Assembly: GCF_000169155.1 (NCBI RefSeq) | Contig: NZ_AAWL01000004.1 | Location: 1-64,000, forward strand | Origin: Thermosinus carboxydivorans Nor1 | Lineage (GTDB): Bacteria > Bacillota > Negativicutes > Sporomusales > Thermosinaceae | Length of the DNA stretch: 64,000 nucleotides | Direction of reading: 5' to 3' | Shown here: positions 45,550 to 54,516 of the stretch, one piece after another | Position numbering within the stretch: the first letter of the stretch is position 1 | Layout: each line of letters begins with the position of its first letter | The notes under the pieces: generated by a model | What the model was told of the DNA's origin: nothing | Database searches by the model: none | The model's input: the letters and a program-made list of their open reading frames with translations, nothing else | Position numbers and translations under genes: made by a program

Positions 45550-46845
45550 TTACAAACCGAGAATACCGAAGGCAATGTAGCAAACAATTGCGCCGACAAC
45601 CGACATGGACAGACCCCATAGCATGAGGTTGCGGAAAAGTTTGGCTTTGTCTTCATGTTCGGCCGCGCAGGCAATGCAAAGAGCGCCAAGGGTGGACAGC
45701 GGTGAAGTATCTACAATATGCGAACCAATGTTGATGGACGATATCATAGCGACCGGATCACCGCCGCCAATTTGCTGAATGAGACCAGGCACCATCGGCA
45801 GGAACATGGGCATTACAACACCGGACGAGCTCGAATAGGCGGAAATGATGCCGGTGATCAGGCCCAAAACGCCGTTAACGGTAGTTGGATTGGAAACGGT
45901 AGCGATCATGCTGACCAGCGCATTCAGACCGCCGGCTTGGTCCATGACGTCGATAAGCACCGACATACCGCAGACCATGAGGATAACGCCCCAGGGCATG
46001 GCTTTGACCGCTTTGGCATCATCGGCAATGCCGAAGAGCATGAAGATTGCGCCAATGCCGAAGGCTACGGCGCCAACGTCCCATTTCAGGACGATAACGG
46101 AGAAAATAAGGGCAGCGATACCGGCCAGGGTAGCCCATTGTTTCGCGGTAAACGGTTCGGGCTTCGGCGCAATTTCGTCAATGTTCAGCGATGACCCGCC
46201 GCGCTGTTTGCGCATCCAAGCCAAACCGCCAAACAGGAAGAAACCGCCGAAGTTAACGACCCCTTGGACAATTTCCGAGTTCCAATGAACCTTCCAAGCC
46301 AAGCCCTGCAGGTCGGTAAGACCGAGCTGGGGCGCCATTTTGGCGATAAGACCGTTGGAAATAATGCCGGTCGGCGCAAACGGCGAAAAAGCAGCACCGT
46401 TAGCCGCACCAACGACCAGCAGGGTCATGGCAAACGCCGACAGGCCAATCCGGCCGGCGATAGCCATGGCCATCGGCGCCATCAGCGCCGTAGTGGCAAT
46501 GTTGCCAGGACCAATCGTAGTGATGACAGTAATCAGCAGGAAAAGGATAATGGGGATCAACGCAGTATTGCCTTTCGCCAGACGAACGGCATAAGCGCTG
46601 AATTTTTCCATGGTGCCGTTGACCTGGGCGCAGGCAAACATGAAGGTAACACCAATTAGGATCATGAACAGGCCGATCGGCCAGCCCTTGAAAATAGCAG
46701 CAATCTTCATGCCGGAAAAAAGAATGCCGACCAACAGGGCTGCGGCAATGCCGAGGATACCGACGTTCATTTCCTTAAAACAGGAAATGAGGACGATGAT
46801 GCCCAGCGCAATAATTGACGCCAGGGCTGCTGTGCTGATTGCCAT
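45550..46845 (-). CDS. MatC/SLC13-like dicarboxylate permease (copy 2)
   Basis: 431 residues, about 12 membrane helices. Same architecture as copy 1 (NVGILGIAAALLVGILFSG, GPGNIATTALMAPMAMAIA, AYSSSSGVVMPMFLPMVPG, HIVDTSPLSTLGALCIACA) but lacks about 15 residues in the central loop. A tandem duplication, now diverged. It stands directly downstream of the propionate operon with its own strong promoter, which suggests uptake or exchange of succinate or a related acid. Confidence 0.85.
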   Translation of the reverse strand: MAISTAALASIIALGIIVLISCFKEMNVGILGIAAALLVGILFSGMKIAAIFKGWPIGLFMILIGVTFMFACAQVNGTMEKFSAYAVRLAKGNTALIPIILFLLITVITTIGPGNIATTALMAPMAMAIAGRIGLSAFAMTLLVVGAANGAAFSPFAPTGIISNGLIAKMAPQLGLTDLQGLAWKVHWNSEIVQGVVNFGGFFLFGGLAWMRKQRGGSSLNIDEIAPKPEPFTAKQWATLAGIAALIFSVIVLKWDVGAVAFGIGAIFMLFGIADDAKAVKAMPWGVILMVCGMSVLIDVMDQAGGLNALVSMIATVSNPTTVNGVLGLITGIISAYSSSSGVVMPMFLPMVPGLIQQIGGGDPVAMISSINIGSHIVDTSPLSTLGALCIACAAEHEDKAKLFRNLMLWGLSMSVVGAIVCYIAFGILGL

Positions 46846-46989
46846 GATTTTTCCTCCTCGCTGTTTATTATTCCCGCTAGAGTACGTTACCTGGATAGCA
46901 AGAGGCCTTTCCGCTGCGATGTCAGGACATTTGCCTGGTGCAAAAAAGCAGGGATGCTGGCGTTTACATATTTGATTATGTGATTTTTG

Positions 46990-47017
46990 ATTATATGATT
47001 TTTATGTAATCTGTCTA
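46990..47017 (-). promoter_or_regulatory. Promoter of MatC-like permease copy 2
   Basis: Minus strand TAGACA (47012-47017), 16-bp spacer, perfect TATAAT (46990-46995), giving a leader of about 140 bases. The -35 box forms one end of the inverted repeat at 47012-47042. Confidence 0.7.
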
Positions 47018-47042
47018 GCGACACATAATGTATCGCTAGACA
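47012..47042. repeat. 10-bp inverted repeat over the permease promoter
   Basis: Perfect arms TGTCTAGCGA (47012-47021) and TCGCTAGACA (47033-47042) with an 11-base AT-rich centre. On the minus strand it begins 16 bases after the stop of the small decarboxylase-operon gene. No T run follows, so it is either a weak terminator or, because it covers the -35 box, an operator. Confidence 0.7.
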
Positions 47043-47057
47043 AATTATACCAAATAC

Positions 47058-47213
47058 TTATTCTTCGTCTTCGTCTTCGCCCTCTTCTTCGTCTTCAACC
47101 GCCGGGAACGCGGCATGGAGAGCTTTTGTTGCAAGATAGAACACACCAATTACGGCAAACATGGTCGGCAGGGCAACTGCCATCATGGTAAGAGCTTTCG
47201 CGGTAGCACCCAT
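47058..47213 (-). CDS. 51-residue single-helix acidic protein of the decarboxylase operon
   Basis: Starts MGATAKALTMMAVALPTMFA, continues through one membrane helix (to VIGVFYLATKAL) and ends in a very acidic tail (EDEEEGEDEDEE). GGGAGG lies eight bases before the ATG, and it begins 14 bases after the mmdB stop, so it is the last gene of the propionate operon. Veillonella has a small fifth subunit, MmdE, in its methylmalonyl-CoA decarboxylase; this could play that part, though similarity is not evident. See findings for a possible pairing with MmdD. Confidence 0.75.
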   Translation of the reverse strand: MGATAKALTMMAVALPTMFAVIGVFYLATKALHAAFPAVEDEEEGEDEDEE

Positions 47214-47227
47214 TGTTTTTTCCTCCC

Positions 47228-48385
47228 TTACTTCGCCAATGCGGGGATCAGCGCCAGTACCAGACCGCCGGCCACAACGGACGCAACCTGTCCGGCAACG
47301 TTAACCCCGATAGCATGCTGAATAATGAAGTTGGTGGGGTCTTCTTTCAGAGCCATTTTGGCAATGACGCGGCCGGACATCGGGAAGGCCGAAATACCGC
47401 AGGCGCCAATCATCGGGTTGATCTTGGTGGAGCTGAACAGGTTAAGCAGTTTGGCGAAGATAACGCCGCCGGCAGTGTCAAAGACGAAGGCGAGAGCGCC
47501 CAGGCCCATAATCAGAGCGACGTCAATCGTCAGGAACCGGTCAGCGTCCATGGTACCGCCGATAACGATACCAAGCAGGAGGGTTACCAGGTTGGCCAGT
47601 TCGTTTTCCGCGGCGCCGGCAAGGTTTTCGACTACGCCGGACTCTTTCAGCAGATTGCCGAACATCAAACTGCCGATGAGGGCAACGGAAATAGGCGCCA
47701 CAATACCGGCAATGAGGACAACCATAATGGGGAACAGGAATTTAGCCGTTTGGGAAACAGGCTCTTCACCCATGTAACCCATTTTGATTTTGCGCTCGTT
47801 TTCGGTGGTGAGAAGTTTCACGATCGGCGGCTGAATAACCGGCACGAGCGACATATAGGAGTACGCGGCGACCGAAAGAGGTCCAAGCAGTTCTTGCGCG
47901 AAACGGCTGGCCACATAAATCGTGGTCGGACCGTCGGCGGCGCCGATGATGCCGATGGATGCGGCATGTTCAAACTTAAAGCCGACCAGCGTGGCGCCGA
48001 CAGCGGTGGCAAAAATCCCGAACTGAGCGGCGGCCGCAAAGAACATGACCGACGGACGGCGGATTAGCGGGGTAAAATCGCACATTGCGCCGATAGCGAT
48101 AAAGATAAGTACAGGGAACAGTTCGTTAGCGATACCGCCTTTATACAGAACATACAGGAAACCTTCTTCACCGGGGATCTGCGAAACAGCCGAGGAATGG
48201 GGAATGTTAGCCAGAATCGCGCCGAAACCGATGGGCAGGAGCAGCGCCGGCTCGTAGTCATGCTTTACGGCCAAATAGATAAGAACCGCGCCGATGAGCC
48301 ACATGACCACGTGTTTCCAGGAAAGTCCCAGAATACCCATGAGCAGCTCGTCCAGCCAGGGATACTGTTGAATCAGAGCTTCCAT
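47228..48385 (-). CDS. mmdB: Methylmalonyl-CoA decarboxylase beta subunit (Na+ pump)
   Basis: 385 residues, about nine membrane helices. Decarboxylates carboxybiotin and pumps Na+ outward. Key segments: GAMCDFTPLIRRPSVMFFAAAAQ, GIIGAADGPTTIYVAS (with the functional Asp of the DGPT motif), and NPMIGACGISAFPMSGRVI. Start taken at MEALIQQY behind GGGAGGG; the longer frame has no site. Confidence 0.95.
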   Translation of the reverse strand: MEALIQQYPWLDELLMGILGLSWKHVVMWLIGAVLIYLAVKHDYEPALLLPIGFGAILANIPHSSAVSQIPGEEGFLYVLYKGGIANELFPVLIFIAIGAMCDFTPLIRRPSVMFFAAAAQFGIFATAVGATLVGFKFEHAASIGIIGAADGPTTIYVASRFAQELLGPLSVAAYSYMSLVPVIQPPIVKLLTTENERKIKMGYMGEEPVSQTAKFLFPIMVVLIAGIVAPISVALIGSLMFGNLLKESGVVENLAGAAENELANLVTLLLGIVIGGTMDADRFLTIDVALIMGLGALAFVFDTAGGVIFAKLLNLFSSTKINPMIGACGISAFPMSGRVIAKMALKEDPTNFIIQHAIGVNVAGQVASVVAGGLVLALIPALAK

Positions 48386-48483
48386 TGTTGTTTTACCCTC
48401 CCATGGTAAATAAATATATGGATACAATATACATATTACAAAACGTAGCGGAAACTAACAACCGGATATATCTGGCTTCATGC

Positions 48484-48515
48484 CGGTTTTGCGCGGCGAC
48501 TGCCGCGCAAAACCG
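48484..48515 (-). repeat. Strong hairpin between mmdC and mmdB
   Basis: Perfect 14-bp stem CGGTTTTGCGCGGC / GCCGCGCAAAACCG with a 4-base loop, in the 149-bp gap. There is no T run, so it is probably an mRNA processing or stability element that sets different levels for the membrane subunit and the soluble subunits. Confidence 0.75.
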
Positions 48516-48534
48516 ATAAAGCACGGTATACCGA

Positions 48535-48957
48535 TTAGCTGATGACCGCCATAATTTCGCCAGGCTTCACGCTTTGGCCGGCGGTAACGTTGATGGACTT
48601 AACGGTGCCGGCGACCGGAGCGCCGATTTCATTCTGCATCTTCATGGCTTCGAGAATCATGATGGTGTCGCCCTTCTTGACTTGCTGGCCAACTTTGGCA
48701 ACAATCTTGGTCACTTTGCCAGGCATCGGCGCGGTAACCGGAGTGTCACCGGCAGCTACTTCAGCCGGAGCGGGTTTCGGAGCGGGCGCAGGCGCGGGAG
48801 CTGCAGCCGGAGCGGGGGCAGCGGCCGGAGCAGGTGCAGGCGCGGGAGCTGCAGCCGGAGCGGGGGCGGCCGCAGGAGCAGCCACAACGGCTACGCCTTC
48901 TTCTTGCACTTCAACGTTGTAAGTGACACCATTGACAGTTACTTTAAACTTTCTCAT
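48535..48957 (-). CDS. mmdC: Biotin carboxyl carrier subunit of methylmalonyl-CoA decarboxylase
   Basis: 140 residues. Short N-terminal segment (MRKFKVTVNGVTYNVEV), a flexible Ala/Pro linker (about residues 25-65), then a biotinyl domain with EAMKMQNE; Lys106 is the biotin site, 34 residues from the C-terminus as usual. Carries CO2 from the alpha to the beta subunit. Confidence 0.96.
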   Translation of the reverse strand: MRKFKVTVNGVTYNVEVQEEGVAVVAAPAAAPAPAAAPAPAPAPAAAPAPAAAPAPAPAPKPAPAEVAAGDTPVTAPMPGKVTKIVAKVGQQVKKGDTIMILEAMKMQNEIGAPVAGTVKSINVTAGQSVKPGEIMAVIS

Positions 48958-48986
48958 GCTCTTATTCCTCCATCCTTATGTGTTTT

Positions 48987-49313
48987 TTAAACAAACTGCC
49001 GGCTATCCATAATTTTTTGGCGACCGGTAACAGCCCAAATATTGTTGGTGCGCTTAAAGCGAACAGCCCTGACGCCGCCCTGAGCGTGGGCAATGGCAGC
49101 CACAACTGCCGCCACTACGGCCGGGTCGGACTCATCGGCGAGGACCATGTTCACGCTTGCACTGATGGCGGCAATAATTTCCGGCGTCAGACCGGAAGCC
49201 TGCGCCGGTTCAGCCGTTTCGTCGGCAGGAACAGGCGCAGCCTTCTTTTTCTTCTCTTTTTTCGGAGCCTCGGCCTTTTTGCCGCCGCCAAACAAGGAAT
49301 CAAAGAACCCCAT
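48987..49313 (-). CDS. mmdD: Methylmalonyl-CoA decarboxylase delta-like subunit without a membrane helix
   Basis: 108 residues. The C-terminal part (ISASVNMVLADESDPAVVAAVVAAIAHA and RFKRTNNIWAVTGRQKIM) matches the OadG/MmdD family, which bridges the alpha and beta subunits. Normally an N-terminal membrane helix anchors it; here the N-terminus is MGFFDSLFGGGKK followed by a Lys-rich stretch (KKEKKKK) and a Pro/Ala linker, with no helix. Lies between mmdA and mmdC. Confidence 0.85.
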   Translation of the reverse strand: MGFFDSLFGGGKKAEAPKKEKKKKAAPVPADETAEPAQASGLTPEIIAAISASVNMVLADESDPAVVAAVVAAIAHAQGGVRAVRFKRTNNIWAVTGRQKIMDSRQFV

Positions 49314-49336
49314 GTTTCAATCCCCCTTCTTGACGG

Positions 49337-50866
49337 CTACAGCGGAATGTTGCCGTGTTTCTTGGCCGGGCGCGATTCACGCTTGGTAGCTAGCATATTA
49401 AGGGCCGTGATAATGCGCGGTCTGGTCTCCATCGGTTCAATGACCATGTCGACAAACCCGCGTTCCGCCGCTTTATACGGGGTCGCAAATTCTTCCACAT
49501 ATTTTTCCGTCTTCGCTTTGGCGTCCGGGTCGCCGCGGAAAATAATGTTGGCAGCGCCGGCAGGACCCATAACGGCGATTTCGGCTGTCGGCCAAGCCAA
49601 TACCTGGTCGGCGCCGAGGTCTTGCGAACACATGGCCAGGTACGAGCCGCCGTAGGCTTTCCGCGTAATAACGGTGACCTTCGGCACGGTGGCTTCGGAG
49701 TAAGCATAAAGCATTTTCGCCCCGTGACGGATAATGCCGCCGTACTCTTGGCCCGTTCCAGGCAAGAAGCCAGGAACGTCGACAAGGTTGACCAGCGGAA
49801 TATTGAAGGCGTCGCAGAAGCGAATGAAGCGAGCTGCCTTATCGGATGCGTTAATATCGAGGCAGCCGGCCATAACGGAAGGCTGGTTGGCGATAATACC
49901 GACCGTTTGTCCGTCAAAACGGGCAAAGCAGGTAATAATGTTTTGCGCGTAATGGGCATGAACTTCGTAGAACTCGCCGTTGTCGACAATGCGGCTGATA
50001 ACATCTTTCATGTTGTAAGGCTGGTTCGGATTGTCAGGCAGCAGCGTGTTCAGGCTTTCGTCCATGCGGTTGGGATCGTCGCCGGTATCGACAACCGGCG
50101 GTTCCTCTAAATTGTTGCTGGGCAGGAAGCTCAGCAAATAGCGGATCTGCCGTAAGCAGTCCTCGTCGTTTTCCGCCGCGAAGTGCGCTACACCGGAAAC
50201 GCTATTATGCGTCATGGCGCCACCCAGTTCTTCGGCGGTGACTTCTTCGGCTGTAACCGACTTGATGACCTGCGGACCAGTAATAAACATCTGGCTGGTA
50301 TTTTTTACCATAAAGATAAAGTCGGTAAGAGCCGGTGAATACACCGCGCCGCCCGCGCACGGGCCCATGATGGCCGAAATCTGCGGAATAACACCAGATG
50401 CCAGTGTATTGCGGAAGAAGATTTTACCGTAACCGGACAAAGCATCAACGGCTTCCTGGATGCGAGCGCCGCCGGAATCATTCAGGCCGATAAGCGGTGC
50501 ACCCATTTTCATGGCCAGTTCTTGCACCTTGACGATCTTGGCGGCATGCATTTCACCCAGCGACCCGCCGACAACGGTGAAGTCCTGAGCAAATACATAG
50601 ACAAGGCGGCCGTCGATCGTGCCGTAGCCGGTAACGACGCCTTCACCGGGGGCTTCTTCCTTCTCCATGCCAAAATTAGTGCAGCGATGACGGACAAATT
50701 GGTCAAGCTCGACAAAACTGCCGGGATCAAGCAACTTCTCAATTCGTTCCCTCGCCGTCAGTTTGCCGGAGGCATGCTGTTTCTCAATTCTCTTTTGCCC
50801 GCCGCCTAATTTAACCTTTTCTTGACGTTTTTTCAGGTCTTGAATTTTTTCTTGAACAGTAGCCAT
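49337..50866 (-). CDS. mmdA: Methylmalonyl-CoA decarboxylase alpha (carboxyltransferase) subunit
   Basis: 509 residues. Transfers the carboxyl group of (S)-methylmalonyl-CoA to biotin, leaving propionyl-CoA. Crotonase-like double domain: [56 protein letters not shown] (oxyanion hole) and [19 protein letters not shown]. Start at MATVQEKI behind AGGAGG. Confidence 0.96.
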   Translation of the reverse strand: MATVQEKIQDLKKRQEKVKLGGGQKRIEKQHASGKLTARERIEKLLDPGSFVELDQFVRHRCTNFGMEKEEAPGEGVVTGYGTIDGRLVYVFAQDFTVVGGSLGEMHAAKIVKVQELAMKMGAPLIGLNDSGGARIQEAVDALSGYGKIFFRNTLASGVIPQISAIMGPCAGGAVYSPALTDFIFMVKNTSQMFITGPQVIKSVTAEEVTAEELGGAMTHNSVSGVAHFAAENDEDCLRQIRYLLSFLPSNNLEEPPVVDTGDDPNRMDESLNTLLPDNPNQPYNMKDVISRIVDNGEFYEVHAHYAQNIITCFARFDGQTVGIIANQPSVMAGCLDINASDKAARFIRFCDAFNIPLVNLVDVPGFLPGTGQEYGGIIRHGAKMLYAYSEATVPKVTVITRKAYGGSYLAMCSQDLGADQVLAWPTAEIAVMGPAGAANIIFRGDPDAKAKTEKYVEEFATPYKAAERGFVDMVIEPMETRPRIITALNMLATKRESRPAKKHGNIPL

Positions 50867-50898
50867 ATCACACCTCCTAGATGCGCCGGCCAGGCACA

Positions 50899-51306
50899 TT
50901 ACTTGCGCTCGGACAGTTCGAGCAAGACACCACCGGTAGCTTTCGGATGCAAGAAGGCGATGCTGGCGCCACCTGCGCCATAACGCGGCTTCTCGTCGAT
51001 TAGGCGCACACCTTTGGCTTTGAGGTCAGCCAAGGCGTTTTCGATGTTGTCGACGCGCAGCGCGATATGCTGAATGCCTTCGCCGTTCTTTTCAATAAAC
51101 TTGGCAATCGGGCCGTCCGGCGAAGTGGACTCTAAGAGTTCGACCTCGCTGTCGCCGCAGGGAATGAAGCAGACCTTCACTTTCTGCTCAGCCACTACTT
51201 CCTCGCCCATTGCTTCCATGCCGAGTACTTCCGTGTAAAATTTCTTGGCTTGTTCAAGGTCTTTCACGGCAATACCGATGTGGTCAACCTTCAGGACTTT
51301 AAACAT
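50899..51306 (-). CDS. mce: Methylmalonyl-CoA epimerase
   Basis: 135 residues, vicinal oxygen chelate fold. Interconverts R and S methylmalonyl-CoA between the mutase and the decarboxylase. Metal ligands in [19 protein letters not shown] and the C-terminal LLELSE Glu. AAAGGAGG precedes the chosen ATG. Confidence 0.95.
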   Translation of the reverse strand: MFKVLKVDHIGIAVKDLEQAKKFYTEVLGMEAMGEEVVAEQKVKVCFIPCGDSEVELLESTSPDGPIAKFIEKNGEGIQHIALRVDNIENALADLKAKGVRLIDEKPRYGAGGASIAFLHPKATGGVLLELSERK

Positions 51307-51421
51307 GGATAAACCTCCTTTGCTTAGCAAAATTCGACATATGGGAACATTGGATAATTATACTAACACGCAAAAAAATCCTTTTGTTTAAAAATTTTTT
51401 ACTACCGCGGGCAATCATTAC

Positions 51422-52366
51422 CTAGCGCAAAACGGCGCTGAGAATGCCGCTTACCACACTGTACGGATCCTGCTCGCGGCTTTGCACGCTGGCCACCAGG
51501 CGGGCAAATTCGTCGCCGGTAAGCACTTTATTCATAATATAACGGCCGATTTGTTCATCAAGCATGGCGACAATTTCATTCTTCGTCCGTTCGGTGCGGC
51601 GTTTTACCAGCTGACCCGATTGCTCCAAATAGCGCCGATGGTCTTCAATCGCGGCAACCAGTTCGCTGATGCCGGTGTTTTGGCTGGCGACGGTGCGTTT
51701 AATAGGCGGCCGCCAGTCGACGGCTTCGGAGTTAAGATCAAGCATCATTTCCAGTTCAATGTTCAGGCGGTCCACGCCCTCACGATCAGCCTTGTTGATG
51801 GCAAAAATGTCGCCAATCTCCAATATGCCGGCCTTAATGGCCTGAATGTCATCGCCGAGGCCGGGAACCAATACCACCAGCGTCGTATCAGCCGCTTTGA
51901 CGATGTCCACTTCCGACTGGCCGACGCCGACCGTTTCAATAAAGATAATGTCCTTGCCGGAAGCATCCAGAATTTTTACTACCTCGGCCGTCTTGCGCGA
52001 CAAGCCGCCCAAGCTGCCCCGAGTACCCATACTGCGAATAAAGACGCCTTCGTCCAGCGTCAGTTCATTCATCCGGATACGGTCGCCCAAAATGGCGCCG
52101 CCGGAAAAAGGACTGGTAGGATCCACCGCGACGATGCCAACTGTTTTACCCTGGCGGCGGTATTCTTTGGCCAGCTTGTCGGTCAGCGTGCTTTTGCCGG
52201 CGCCTGGAGGACCGGTGATACCAATGACATAAGCCTTGCCGGTATGGGGGTAAAGTTCCTGCATAATTTTAACGGCGTCGTCATATTCGTTCTCCACCGC
52301 GGTAATTGCCCGGGCGAGCGCCAATCGCGAACCGGCAAGCACTTCTTCCGCAATTTTCAACAACAT
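51422..52366 (-). CDS. meaB: MeaB-type GTPase chaperone of methylmalonyl-CoA mutase
   Basis: 314 residues, G3E family. Walker A GITGPPGAGKST, VDPTSPFSGGAILGDRIRM, DIIFIETVGVGQSEVD and NKADREG. Loads and protects adenosylcobalamin in the mutase. A 114-bp gap to mce and a 67-bp gap with a hairpin before it may allow internal regulation. Confidence 0.95.
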   Translation of the reverse strand: MLLKIAEEVLAGSRLALARAITAVENEYDDAVKIMQELYPHTGKAYVIGITGPPGAGKSTLTDKLAKEYRRQGKTVGIVAVDPTSPFSGGAILGDRIRMNELTLDEGVFIRSMGTRGSLGGLSRKTAEVVKILDASGKDIIFIETVGVGQSEVDIVKAADTTLVVLVPGLGDDIQAIKAGILEIGDIFAINKADREGVDRLNIELEMMLDLNSEAVDWRPPIKRTVASQNTGISELVAAIEDHRRYLEQSGQLVKRRTERTKNEIVAMLDEQIGRYIMNKVLTGDEFARLVASVQSREQDPYSVVSGILSAVLR

Positions 52367-52380
52367 GCACCACCCTATGG

Positions 52381-52416
52381 GTTTATGCTGCTCCCCAAAC
52401 GGGGAGCTGCATAAAC
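52381..52416 (-). repeat. 16-bp hairpin between the mutase small subunit and meaB
   Basis: Arms GTTTATGCtGCTCCCC and GGGGAGCtGCATAAAC with a 4-base loop and a single mismatch. No T run. Probably an mRNA stability or processing element separating the abundant mutase from its chaperone. Confidence 0.7.
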
Positions 52417-52433
52417 GCCATATTTATCAATGG

Positions 52434-52826
52434 TTACTTAACATTTTGTTTAATGAAGTCGATAATGACCGAAGTGGGCGTGCCAGGCGTAAATACTTCT
52501 TTGACGCCGGCAGCTTTCAGGCCGGGAATGTCGGCATCGGGAATAACGCCGCCGCCGATTACCAAAACGTCGTTCATTCCCTTTTCTTTCAACAGGTTTA
52601 CCACTTTCGGGAACAGTGTGTTATGCGCGCCGGAAAGTAAGCTCATCGCCACGACATTGACGTCTTCCTGCAGAGCCGCTTCGGCAATCTGCTCCGGAGT
52701 TTGCCGCAGTCCTGTATAGATCACCTCAAAGCCGGCGTCGCGGAGAGCGCGGGCTACGACTTTGGCGCCGCGGTCATGACCGTCCAGACCCGGCTTAGCT
52801 ACTAATACTCTAATCCGTTTTTCCAT
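52434..52826 (-). CDS. Methylmalonyl-CoA mutase, cobalamin-binding small subunit
   Basis: 130 residues, the stand-alone B12 domain. DGHDRG supplies the cobalt ligand His17; later [10 protein letters not shown] and [12 protein letters not shown] are B12 contacts. Pairs with the catalytic chain encoded 23 bases upstream; in many bacteria the two are one polypeptide. Confidence 0.95.
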   Translation of the reverse strand: MEKRIRVLVAKPGLDGHDRGAKVVARALRDAGFEVIYTGLRQTPEQIAEAALQEDVNVVAMSLLSGAHNTLFPKVVNLLKEKGMNDVLVIGGGVIPDADIPGLKAAGVKEVFTPGTPTSVIIDFIKQNVK

Positions 52827-52849
52827 CGTTGTCCCTCCTAACTCTTCGC

Positions 52850-54496
52850 TTACAGGTTGACATGCGCTTCGTATTCACCGAATACTTTGCGCATTACGCC
52901 GCAGATTTCGCCGAGAGTAGCGTAAACTTTAACGGCATCGAGAATGTAAGGCATAAGGTTAACATTTTCGTCCTGGCAGGCTTTTTCCAGGGCAGCCAGT
53001 TTTTCTTGTACTGCGGCGTTGTCGCGTTTGGCCCGCAGGTCAGCCAGCTTCTTCTTCTGCAGTTCGCCAACGGAAGCATCGACGCGCAGCAGGCCTTCGA
53101 CCGGCTTTTCTTCGATTTGGAACTGGTTGACGCCAACGATAATGCGCTGTTTGGTTTCGACTTCCATTTGCCATTTATAGGCGCTGTCCTGAATCTCTTT
53201 CTGAATGTAGCCTTTTTCGATGGCAACCACGGCGCCGCCCAGTTCGTCGATCTTCTTAATGTACTCCCAAGCTTCGTTTTCAAGCTTGTTGGTCATTGCT
53301 TCGATATAGTAAGAACCGGCCAGCGGGTCGATTACGTCGGCTAAGCCGCTTTCGTAAGCAACGATCTGCTGAGTGCGCAGAGCGATGCGTACCGAGTCTT
53401 CGGTAGGCAGAGCCAGCGCTTCGTCTTTGGAGTTGGTATGGAGCGACTGGGTGCCGCCGAGTACCGCCGCCACCGTTTGCAGGGCAACGCGGACGATATT
53501 GTTGTCAGGCTGCTGGGCGGTGAGCATGGAACCGGCAGTTTGCGTATGGAAGCGGAGCATCCAGGATTTCGGATTTTGCGCTTTGAAGCGCTCGCGCATG
53601 ATTTTGGCCCACATGCGGCGAGCGGCGCGGAACTTGGCCACTTCTTCCAGCACGTTGTTGTGGGCGTTGAAGAAGAAGGACAGACGGCCGGCAAAGTCGT
53701 CGACGTTCAGGCCGGCTTTGACTGCGGCATCGACGTAGGCAATGCCGTCGGCCAGCGTGAAGGCGATTTCCTGCGCGGCAGTCGAACCGGCTTCGCGAAT
53801 ATGATAACCGGAAATGGAGATGGTATTCCAGTTGGGCACATGCTTGGAGCAATATTCGAAGATGTTGGTGATCAGCCGCATCGAGGGCTTGGGCGGGAAA
53901 ATATAGGTGCCGCGGGCGGCGTATTCTTTCAGAATGTCGTTTTGGATGGTGCCGTTGAGTTTATCCGGCGTTACGCCCTGCTTTTCCGCAACCGCGATAT
54001 ACATGGCCAGCAGTACGGAAGCCGGTGCGTTGATGGTCATGGACGTGGAAACTTTGTCGAGCGGAATGCCGTCGAAGAGGATTTCCATATCAGCAAGCGA
54101 GTCGATGGCCACGCCTACTTTACCGACTTCGCCTTCCGACATCGGATGGTCGGAGTCATAACCGATTTGGGTCGGCAGGTCGAAAGCTACCGACAAACCG
54201 GTTTGTCCATTCTCGAGGAGGAATTTGTACCGTTTGTTGGACTCTTCGGCAGTCGCAAAGCCGGCATACTGGCGCATGGTCCAGAAACGGCCGCGGTACA
54301 TGGTGGGTTGGACGCCGCGGGTAAAGGGGTACTCGCCCGGGAACCCGAGATCTCTTTCATAATCAAATCCCTCAAGGTCGAGCGGAGTGTAAATGCGTTG
54401 TTCCGGCAGATTTTTACGCTCGGGGAATTTGGCAAGCGCTTTTTGCACTCTGGCAGTATACGCTTCCAGTTTGGCTTTCAAAGATTCGTTAGCCAT
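52850..54496 (-). CDS. Methylmalonyl-CoA mutase, catalytic subunit
   Basis: 548 residues, TIM barrel without the B12 domain. Converts succinyl-CoA to (R)-methylmalonyl-CoA. Typical segments: [61 protein letters not shown], and [16 protein letters not shown]. Confidence 0.97.
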   Translation of the reverse strand: MANESLKAKLEAYTARVQKALAKFPERKNLPEQRIYTPLDLEGFDYERDLGFPGEYPFTRGVQPTMYRGRFWTMRQYAGFATAEESNKRYKFLLENGQTGLSVAFDLPTQIGYDSDHPMSEGEVGKVGVAIDSLADMEILFDGIPLDKVSTSMTINAPASVLLAMYIAVAEKQGVTPDKLNGTIQNDILKEYAARGTYIFPPKPSMRLITNIFEYCSKHVPNWNTISISGYHIREAGSTAAQEIAFTLADGIAYVDAAVKAGLNVDDFAGRLSFFFNAHNNVLEEVAKFRAARRMWAKIMRERFKAQNPKSWMLRFHTQTAGSMLTAQQPDNNIVRVALQTVAAVLGGTQSLHTNSKDEALALPTEDSVRIALRTQQIVAYESGLADVIDPLAGSYYIEAMTNKLENEAWEYIKKIDELGGAVVAIEKGYIQKEIQDSAYKWQMEVETKQRIIVGVNQFQIEEKPVEGLLRVDASVGELQKKKLADLRAKRDNAAVQEKLAALEKACQDENVNLMPYILDAVKVYATLGEICGVMRKVFGEYEAHVNL

Positions 54497-54516
54497 TCAC
54501 AAGTCCTCCTTTGCAG

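Noticed and set aside
48770..48890. GC-rich short repeats that look like a minisatellite or CRISPR-like array
   Set aside because: They encode the Ala/Pro linker of the biotin carrier subunit; no spacers are present.
51357..51362. Perfect TATAAT upstream of the epimerase gene
   Set aside because: No acceptable -35 box or extended -10 is nearby; the gap is AT-rich, so a chance match is likely.
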